DNA of 7,914 nucleotides from Clostridia bacterium (GTDB lineage: Bacteria; Bacillota; Clostridia; Christensenellales; UBA1242). Location of the stretch: positions 1 through 7,914 of the forward strand of contig JAQVLJ010000036.1 of NCBI GenBank assembly GCA_028704215.1. Reading direction: 5' to 3'. Of this stretch, positions 1 to 4,949 are shown piece by piece (the stretch's first letter is position 1; the number at the start of each line of letters is the position of its first letter). The notes under the pieces were generated by a model. That model was not told where the DNA came from, made no database searches, and saw only the letters and a program-made list of their open reading frames with translations. Position numbers and translations under genes: made by a program.

Positions 1-93
1 ACGATAATTTTGTTCAATTATCTTCATACCTTTTTCACGCAAAAGATAATTTGCCAAATTTTCACCGATTTTTCCACTGATAATATTATTCAT
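1..93 (-). CDS. yraN: YraN/UPF0102 family protein, 5' end only (partial)
   Basis: Only the first 31 codons are in the window; the gene runs off the left edge. The visible peptide starts MNNIISGKIGENLANYLL and ends IIEQNYR. It matches the N-terminal signature of the UPF0102/YraN family, with G-x-x-GE-x-x-A-x-x-YL, a helix ending in KG, then a strand and N-x-R. The family has a predicted restriction-endonuclease-like nuclease fold, but its role is not well established, and the catalytic part would lie outside the window. The ATG at 93 overlaps the rbgA stop by 8 nt and has only a weak GGA (101-103) upstream, so translation is probably coupled to rbgA. In related Firmicutes yraN commonly follows rnhB in this cluster; here it directly follows rbgA. 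The family call rests on a short stretch but the context supports it. Confidence 0.75.
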   Translation of the reverse strand, partial: MNNIISGKIGENLANYLLREKGMKIIEQNYR

Positions 94-925
94 TTTGTGG
101 TCCATCATCTAGTGTATATCTACCTAATGCACCTTTTCGAAAATCTTTTATAAGCATTAATGATATTCTTTCGTAATCAATTTCGTTTCCACGCAAAACA
201 CATCCTCTTTTGCGTGCTATTTGTTCAAGAATTTCAAGGTCGGTTTTGTCATCAATATCAATATTGTAGATAGAAAAAATATTATTGAATTTATTTTTCA
301 TATCTGAAATAAACTTCAAAGCAAGGTGTTCAATGCCCACCACTTCATCTTTTATACTACCAATATATGCCAATTTGTAACTCGTTCTTTCATCTTTAAA
401 AGAAGGCCACAAAGTGCCTGGGGTGTCCATAACTTGCAAATACTCAGATACATTTACCCACTGAGTGGAACGAGTTACGCCCGGTTTGTCGCCTGTAATG
501 GCACGGGCTTTACCACATAATTTGTTTACAATTGTACTTTTGCCACAATTGGGTACACCAATGACCATACATCTAAAAATAAATTTTACATTATTTTCTT
601 TATTTTTTTGTATCAATGGTTGAAGTAGTTTGTTTACTTCGGAAATAATATGATTTGCTTGCATATTGGGAGAAAATGCAACACAAGAAGAGTTTGTTTT
701 TGTAAAATGGTTTTTCCATTCATTTGTTTTTTGAAAATTCGCCAAATCCGATTTGTTCAAAATATAGCAAATTGGTTTGTCACCAATAAATTTTACAAAT
801 TCTGGATTAAGACAACTAAAAGGGGCGCGAGCATCAAGGACATAAATAAAAAGGTTGCAAAGTTTACTTTCACTTTGCATTTTTCTCAAACTTTTTGTCA
901 TGTGTCCGGGAAACCAATTTATCAT
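86..925 (-). CDS. rbgA: Ribosome biogenesis GTPase RbgA (YlqF), circularly permuted GTPase
   Basis: 279 aa, close to the usual length of about 280. RbgA acts late in 50S subunit assembly; in Bacillus it is needed for correct completion of the large subunit. The GTPase motifs appear in permuted order: G4 NKSD at residues 57-60, then the P-loop GVPNCGKST at 123-131, a GVTR switch I segment near 149-152, and G3 DTPG at 167-170. The N-terminal WFPGHM includes His8, equivalent to the catalytic His9 of B. subtilis RbgA, followed by DARAP at 31-35. The C-terminal helical domain (KRGCVLRG, then DFRKGALGR) is the family's RNA-binding region. The start is the ATG at 925, with AAAGG at 933-937, and it overlaps the trmD stop as ATGA. 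The usual upstream neighbour rplS is absent. The call is secure from motif order and length. Confidence 0.97.
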   Translation of the reverse strand: MINWFPGHMTKSLRKMQSESKLCNLFIYVLDARAPFSCLNPEFVKFIGDKPICYILNKSDLANFQKTNEWKNHFTKTNSSCVAFSPNMQANHIISEVNKLLQPLIQKNKENNVKFIFRCMVIGVPNCGKSTIVNKLCGKARAITGDKPGVTRSTQWVNVSEYLQVMDTPGTLWPSFKDERTSYKLAYIGSIKDEVVGIEHLALKFISDMKNKFNNIFSIYNIDIDDKTDLEILEQIARKRGCVLRGNEIDYERISLMLIKDFRKGALGRYTLDDGPQNE

Positions 926-1605
926 TTCTTTTCCTTTAAGTATTTTTCATACAATTCAGGTCTATTTTTTTTTGTAGCGTTCAAAGAATTATTTTTTCTA
1001 AACTCATCAATTTTTGCGTGATTACCTTCTAGCAAAACCTGCGGTACTTTCATACCTTTGTATTCACTTGGACGAGTATATTGATCATATTCCAACAAAT
1101 CATTAGTAAAACTTTCGTTTTCTATACTTTCATTTTTTATCACATTCGGAACAAGACGACAAACGGCGTCCACTATAACCATCGCAGGTAATTCACCGCC
1201 AGTCAAAACATAATCCCCTATGGATATTTCTTGTATTTGAAAATACTCTATCACTCTTTGGTCTATACCTTCATAATGGCCACAAAGTATTATTAAGTGG
1301 TCAAACTTTGACAAGTCTTTTGCAATACTTTGTCCAAAAACTATCCCTCTTGGTGACATACATAGGATTTTTGATTGAGCGGTTTTGACGTGTTCGATTG
1401 CATTAAAAATCGGATCGCACATCATTACCATACCTGCACCGCCACCAAAAGGAGTATCGTCACATTGTTTGTGGATATTTTTTGAAAAATCACGAATATT
1501 TATAATATTAATATCAATAAGTTGTTTTTCTTGTGCTTTTTTCAAAATACTAGCATTTAATGGTGAAAACATTTCTGGAAAAAGAGTCAAAACATCTATT
1601 TTCAT
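922..1605 (-). CDS. trmD: tRNA (guanine37-N1)-methyltransferase TrmD
   Basis: 227 aa. It transfers a methyl group from S-adenosylmethionine to N1 of G37 next to the tRNA anticodon, which prevents +1 frameshifting. It is a SPOUT-family trefoil-knot enzyme that works as a dimer in the cytoplasm. Visible motifs are MKIDVLTLFPEMF at the N-terminus, TPFGGGAGM at 51-59, MSPRG at 83-87, the knot segment CGHYEGIDQRV at 108-118 and SIGDYVLTGGELP at 128-140. Arg150 corresponds to the catalytic Arg154 of E. coli. The catalytic Asp169 position (DSF in E. coli) is Glu164 here (ESF), and the usual YPQYTRP reads YDQYTRP. The C-terminal VPQVLLEGNH segment is intact, and the protein is slightly shorter than E. 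coli TrmD. The start is supported by GAGG at 1613-1616 and by the ATGA overlap with rimM. Confidence 0.97.
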   Translation of the reverse strand: MKIDVLTLFPEMFSPLNASILKKAQEKQLIDINIINIRDFSKNIHKQCDDTPFGGGAGMVMMCDPIFNAIEHVKTAQSKILCMSPRGIVFGQSIAKDLSKFDHLIILCGHYEGIDQRVIEYFQIQEISIGDYVLTGGELPAMVIVDAVCRLVPNVIKNESIENESFTNDLLEYDQYTRPSEYKGMKVPQVLLEGNHAKIDEFRKNNSLNATKKNRPELYEKYLKEKK

Positions 1606-2099
1606 ATTTTTACCTCATCAAAGCGTTTTTTGTTTATTACAAATTCGCCCTTTTCATTTCTCCAAACAATATCTTCTACAAAAGGTATTTGATAGCCCAC
1701 TCCATTGCAGTTAATTGTCAAAACATCTGCGCTACCATATTGCTCAACATTGACAATATATCCAAATAGATTTCCATTTTCGTCTTGGATTTTTGCTCCT
1801 ATCAAGTCACTGACTAATAGGTCTTCAAAATATTTTGAATATTTATTTCGGTCAACGCTAATGTATTGAAACTTATAATCATTTACCTTGCCAACTTCTG
1901 CTATTGTGTCCAATTTGATTGCAAAGGCACCATTTAGTTTGGTAATACCTGTTATTTTACTAGGTATTCTCTCATCACCCAAAAAAACTTCATTAAAAAT
2001 AGAAAAAGGCACGTCGTCATCTATTAAGGGTTGTATTTTTACGGCACCCTTGACGCCATGCGGTTTCAATATTTTTGCTATATTAATAAGATTATTCAT
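1602..2099 (-). CDS. rimM: Ribosome maturation factor RimM
   Basis: 165 aa, near the typical 165-180. RimM binds ribosomal protein S19 and the 30S head and assists 16S rRNA processing. The N-terminal beta-barrel begins with IAKILKPHGVKGAVKI (residues 7-22), the family's HGxxGxVKV signature. The C-terminal PRC-barrel holds DLIGAKIQDENGNLFGYI (98-115), YGSADVLTI (121-129) and IPFVEDIV (138-145). The ATG at 2099 is chosen because the HGV motif then sits at residues 14-16, as in homologues. The frame stays open about 100 nt further upstream, but that part overlaps khpA and shows no family similarity. No Shine-Dalgarno sequence precedes the ATG, which lies 4 nt after the khpA stop, so expression probably depends on reinitiation. 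The stop overlaps the trmD start (ATGA). Confidence 0.95.
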   Translation of the reverse strand: MNNLINIAKILKPHGVKGAVKIQPLIDDDVPFSIFNEVFLGDERIPSKITGITKLNGAFAIKLDTIAEVGKVNDYKFQYISVDRNKYSKYFEDLLVSDLIGAKIQDENGNLFGYIVNVEQYGSADVLTINCNGVGYQIPFVEDIVWRNEKGEFVINKKRFDEVKI

Positions 2100-2103
2100 A
2101 AAT

Positions 2104-2334
2104 CTACAACGCGTAAAACTTAATAGCAACTTTTTCGTGTGATTTTCCCATAGAACGAACCAATGTACGGATTGCCTTTGCAGTGCTACCCTCTTTACCA
2201 ATCAGTTGTCCCAAATCAGAATCATCAACAAAAACACTAAAAATAATTATATCTTTTTCGTTGCTTTCTTCAATTTTTACTTTGTCAGGTTGATGAACAA
2301 GACTTTTTACAACGTATTGCAATAATTCTAACAT
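2104..2334 (-). CDS. khpA: KH-domain RNA-binding protein KhpA (YlqC family)
   Basis: 76 aa, a full-length single KH domain. The GxxG RNA-contact loop is GKEG at residues 46-49, inside the family's characteristic LGQLIGKEGSTAKAIRTLVR stretch. In streptococci and lactobacilli KhpA pairs with KhpB (Jag/EloR) and is linked to cell elongation and RNA binding; its exact role in this organism is an inference from the family. The partner is not in the window. The ATG at 2334 follows AGGAG (2340-2344) with a 5-nt spacer, and that site overlaps the rpsP stop codon, so translation of the two is likely linked. Position between rpsP and rimM is the standard Firmicutes arrangement. Sometimes annotated as UPF0109. 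Confidence 0.94.
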   Translation of the reverse strand: MLELLQYVVKSLVHQPDKVKIEESNEKDIIIFSVFVDDSDLGQLIGKEGSTAKAIRTLVRSMGKSHEKVAIKFYAL

Positions 2335-2342
2335 TTTGTCTC

Positions 2343-2594
2343 CTATTTACTTTCGTATACGCCAGCTTTGGTCAAAATACTTTTTGCTGTATCAGTAGGT
2401 TGTGCACCATTATTTAACCATTTTTTTGCTAGTTCTACATCAATCTTAATTTCGGCTGGATTTTTTAGCGGATTGTAAGTACCGATTTGTTCAATACATT
2501 GTGCGTCTCTTGCCACACGAGAATCTGCCACTACCACTCTATAAAATGGTGAATGTTTGTCTCCCAACCTTGTAAGTCTGATTTTTACTGCCAT
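2343..2594 (-). CDS. rpsP: 30S ribosomal protein S16 (bS16)
   Basis: 83 aa, within the usual 80-90. bS16 is an early-binding 16S rRNA protein needed for assembly of the 5' domain of the 30S subunit. The N-terminus [20 protein letters not shown] and the following [10 protein letters not shown] and [10 protein letters not shown] are diagnostic. The C-terminal half ([18 protein letters not shown], about 57-74) is also standard. A strong AAAAGGAG site at 2601-2608, 6 nt before the ATG, fits a highly expressed ribosomal protein. It lies 19 nt downstream of ffh and is probably cotranscribed with it. The ffh-rpsP-khpA-rimM-trmD order is widespread in Firmicutes. Confidence 0.98.
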   Translation of the reverse strand: MAVKIRLTRLGDKHSPFYRVVVADSRVARDAQCIEQIGTYNPLKNPAEIKIDVELAKKWLNNGAQPTDTAKSILTKAGVYESK

Positions 2595-2613
2595 TTTTTT
2601 CTCCTTTTATTAT

Positions 2614-3933
2614 TTAAAATAGTCCTTTAAATCCTTTTTGTCCTTTAAGTTGTTTCATCATCTCTTTGGACTGTAAGAACTGTTTTATCAGTTGATTAAC
2701 ATCACTAACATTCGTTGCAGATCCTTTTGCAATACGTGTCCTTCTCGAACCATTAATGATATTTGGATTTTGCCTTTCCTGTAAGGTCATTGATTGAATA
2801 ATTGCTTTGTGTCTAGTAAGTGTATCCTCATCTATCGCATCTTGCAGTTGTTTCATTTTGTTTCCAACACCTGGTATAAGAGCCAATACGGTTTTTATAC
2901 CACCCATCTTCTTCAAATTGTCCATCTGAACAATGTAGTCATCAAGTGTAAAAGCATTTTGTGCAAACTTCCGTTCAATTTCCTTTGCTTGTTCTTCGTT
3001 GACAACTTCCTGTGCCTTATCGATAAGAGTAAATACATCACCCATACCCAATATTCTTGATGCCATTCTATCAGGATAAAATGGTTCAATATCGTTGAGT
3101 TTTTCGCCAGTTCCTGTGAACTTTATAGGCTTTCCGAGAACCTTTCGCACACTTAGTGCTACACCGCCACGAGTATCACCATCAATTTTGGTTAATATTA
3201 CACCGGTAATATCAAGCGCATCATTGAATGAAGTAGATACATTGACGGCATCTTGTCCAATCATAGAATCAATTACAAGCAATATTTCAGTCGGGGACAC
3301 TGCTTTTTTGATAGCAACAAGTTCAAGCATAAGCTTTTCATCAATGTGCAATCTTCCTGCGGTATCGATAATGACTGTGTCATTTTGAAATTTTTTTGCA
3401 TAATCAATAGCTTGTTCGCACGTTTTTACAGGACTTTGAGTTCCTTTTTCAAAAACATCCAAATTTATTGATTTTGCAAGCACTTTTAATTGTTCTATTG
3501 CGGCTGGTCTATAAATGTCACATGCAACCAATAAGGGTCTTTTGCCTTGTTTTTTGAGCATAAGAGCAAGTTTGCCACACATAGTGGTTTTCCCACTTCC
3601 CTGCAATCCACAAAGCATTATTACAGTTGGTGGTTTTGATGATACTTCCAGTTTTGCATTTTCGCTACCCATCAATTCGGTCAATTTGTCACGCACAATT
3701 TTCAAAACTTGCTGTCCTGGTGCTAGGCTTTTTAGTACCTTTTCACCCACAGCCGCTTCGCTTGTTTCAGCGATAAATTGTTTTACAACAGAATAGTTGA
3801 CGTCCGCCTCGAGCAGTGCTACACGCACTTCACGCATCGCTTCTTTAATTTCAAACTCAGTCAACGCACCACGTTTTGTCAATTTTGAAAAAATATGATT
3901 AAGTCGCTCAGATAAATTAGTGAATACTGACAC
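2614..3933 (-). CDS. ffh: Signal recognition particle protein Ffh (SRP54 GTPase)
   Basis: 439 aa from the preferred GTG start. Ffh binds signal peptides and the 4.5S/6S SRP RNA and delivers ribosome-nascent chains to FtsY at the membrane. Domains in order: N domain 1-100 with VALLEADVN at 38-46; G domain with P-loop GLQGSGKTT at 109-117, DIYRPAA at 139-145, DTAGR at 190-194, TKIDGD at 248-253 and GTGEK at 274-278; M domain about 300-435, with RRTRIAKGSA near 397-406 in the SRP-RNA-binding helix-turn-helix. The frame remains open upstream to a TTG at 3966, but the GTG at 3933 is preferred: AAGGA (3940-3944 region) sits about 6 nt before it, and translation then begins VSVFTNLSERL, matching the family's usual MAFESLSDRL start. 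The earlier TTG/ATG pair (3966/3963) has no ribosome binding site. A promoter lies just upstream. Confidence 0.97.
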   Translation of the reverse strand: MSVFTNLSERLNHIFSKLTKRGALTEFEIKEAMREVRVALLEADVNYSVVKQFIAETSEAAVGEKVLKSLAPGQQVLKIVRDKLTELMGSENAKLEVSSKPPTVIMLCGLQGSGKTTMCGKLALMLKKQGKRPLLVACDIYRPAAIEQLKVLAKSINLDVFEKGTQSPVKTCEQAIDYAKKFQNDTVIIDTAGRLHIDEKLMLELVAIKKAVSPTEILLVIDSMIGQDAVNVSTSFNDALDITGVILTKIDGDTRGGVALSVRKVLGKPIKFTGTGEKLNDIEPFYPDRMASRILGMGDVFTLIDKAQEVVNEEQAKEIERKFAQNAFTLDDYIVQMDNLKKMGGIKTVLALIPGVGNKMKQLQDAIDEDTLTRHKAIIQSMTLQERQNPNIINGSRRTRIAKGSATNVSDVNQLIKQFLQSKEMMKQLKGQKGFKGLF

Positions 3934-3939
3934 ATCTAT

Positions 3940-3945
3940 TCCTTT
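3940..3945 (-). promoter_or_regulatory. Ribosome binding site that decides the ffh start
   Basis: On the minus strand an A-rich run leads into AAAGGA, ending 6 nt before the GTG at 3933. This is good Shine-Dalgarno spacing. The alternative starts at 3966 (TTG) and 3963 (ATG) have no purine-rich site before them, so this element points to GTG initiation. Protein alignment gives the same answer. Confidence 0.75.
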
Positions 3946-4004
3946 TTTTAGAATTTGTGGCATCAAAATGCGAACAAAAATATCACATAACTCAGCACTA
4001 GGTT

Positions 4005-4033
4005 AGTGTATTATAAATAAAAATCTTTGTCAA
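4005..4033 (-). promoter_or_regulatory. Sigma-A-type promoter for the ffh-rpsP-khpA-rimM-trmD-rbgA-yraN transcript
   Basis: On the minus strand there is a perfect -35 box TTGACA (4028-4033), a 17-nt spacer that is almost entirely A/T, and a -10 box TACACT (4005-4010, 4 of 6 matches to TATAAT). Transcription would start near 3998, giving a leader of about 65 nt to the ffh GTG. It sits in the only sizeable intergenic gap of the window, which supports it. The leader has only a weak imperfect inverted repeat near its start and no riboswitch that I recognise. Confidence 0.8.
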
Positions 4034-4043
4034 CTATTTAATT

Positions 4044-4070
4044 AAAAAACCAATATTATATATAATATGC
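4044..4070 (-). terminator. Possible weak AT-stem terminator after ftsY
   Basis: Downstream of the ftsY stop, a 16-nt perfect palindrome made only of A and T (4053-4068) is followed on the minus strand by TGG and six T residues (4044-4049). It could fold as a 6-bp stem with a TATA loop before a U-run, the general layout of an intrinsic terminator. A stem with no G-C pairs would be weak, so partial termination or mere AT-rich spacer sequence are both possible. Its place between the end of ftsY and the ffh promoter is where a terminator would be expected. Confidence 0.3.
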
Positions 4071-4080
4071 ACCGAAAATG

Positions 4081-4947
4081 CTACATCAAAATATTATCAA
4101 TATAGCTTTTTGCATCAAAAACGGCAATATCTTCAATTTTTTCTCCAAAACAAGTAAAAATTACAGGTACATCAAGGTCTTTAACTATTTGAAAAACGAC
4201 CCCGCCTTTTGCTGTACCATCCAATTTTGTTACAATTATTCCATCTAATTTTACACTATCTTTAAATGCTTTTACTTGTTGAATTGAGTTTTGTCCTATA
4301 CTTGCATCAAGTACTATAAGATTAAGTTTTTGAAAATCAACCGCTTCTCTATTAATAATTTTGTCTATTTTTTGCAATTCGTTCATTAAATTTGTTTTTG
4401 TATGCAAGCGACCTGCGGTGTCTACAATTACCACATCATTATTTTTTGCTTTTGCAGATACTAAGCCATCAAAAACAACGCTGCCTGAATCAGCGCCTTC
4501 GTTTTGTTTAACTATGCGAACATTTACTTTTTTTGCCCAATCATCTATTTGGTTTACTGCCCCTGCACGAAAAGTATCTGCCGCTATCAAAACTACAGAT
4601 TTTTTTTGTTTAGAAAAATAATTTGCCATTTTTGCAATAGAAGTGGTTTTTCCCACGCCATTCACACCAATAACTGTAATAACAACCGGATAAGAAAAAT
4701 TAATACTTTGAACGTCTTTCAGCTCACCAATTAAAATATCTCTCAAAATTATTTTTGCCGTTGCTATGTCTTTTGTTTTACTGATTCTAAGTTTGTCTTT
4801 AAACGTTTGTACAATATTTTTGCTTGTTTCAACACCCATATCTGAGGAAATAAGAGTTCGTTCTAGTTCGTCAAAAAACTCATCATTCAATTCCGAACGT
4901 GTAAAAAAATGTTTTAATTTTGCAAAAAAATTTGAAAAAATTCCCAT
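4081..4947 (-). CDS. ftsY: Signal recognition particle receptor FtsY
   Basis: 288 aa, a compact form with almost no acidic N-terminal A domain; a hydrophobic and basic N-terminal helix (MGIFSNFFAKLKHFF) could touch the membrane. FtsY is the SRP receptor GTPase: it pairs with Ffh at the membrane and hands ribosomes to the Sec translocon. NG domain motifs: N-domain LERTLISSDMGVET around 28-41, P-loop GVNGVGKTT at 94-102, DTFRAGA at 124-130, DTAGR at 176-180 and TKLDGTAKGG at 240-249. Two conserved segments deviate: GADSGSVVFD (151-160) where GADPAAV-type is usual, and TCFGEK (265-270) where IGVGE-type is usual. The start has AAAGGA at 4954-4959, 6 nt before the ATG, and lies 2 nt after the smc stop, so it is cotranscribed with smc. 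No ylxM follows. Confidence 0.97.
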   Translation of the reverse strand: MGIFSNFFAKLKHFFTRSELNDEFFDELERTLISSDMGVETSKNIVQTFKDKLRISKTKDIATAKIILRDILIGELKDVQSINFSYPVVITVIGVNGVGKTTSIAKMANYFSKQKKSVVLIAADTFRAGAVNQIDDWAKKVNVRIVKQNEGADSGSVVFDGLVSAKAKNNDVVIVDTAGRLHTKTNLMNELQKIDKIINREAVDFQKLNLIVLDASIGQNSIQQVKAFKDSVKLDGIIVTKLDGTAKGGVVFQIVKDLDVPVIFTCFGEKIEDIAVFDAKSYIDNILM

Positions 4948-4949
4948 TT

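Noticed and set aside
650..1021. Plus-strand open frame of 123 codons across the rbgA-trmD junction.
   Set aside because: It lies opposite two well-supported genes, its translation is rich in Phe, Cys and Lys as expected for antisense AT-rich coding DNA, and it resembles no family I know.
922..1605. Mollicutes code (TGA as Trp), suggested by the low G+C content.
   Set aside because: TGA ends both rimM and trmD at normal family lengths, and Trp codons in conserved positions (for example WFPGHM in RbgA) are TGG.
2100..2201. N-terminal extension of rimM to 199 codons.
   Set aside because: This part overlaps khpA in another frame and its translation has no RimM similarity; the start at 2099 gives the expected length and motif position.
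4010..4033. TATAAT hexamer near 4015 as the -10 box for the TTGACA element.
   Set aside because: It would leave only a 12-nt spacer; TACACT at 17 nt fits RNA polymerase geometry much better.
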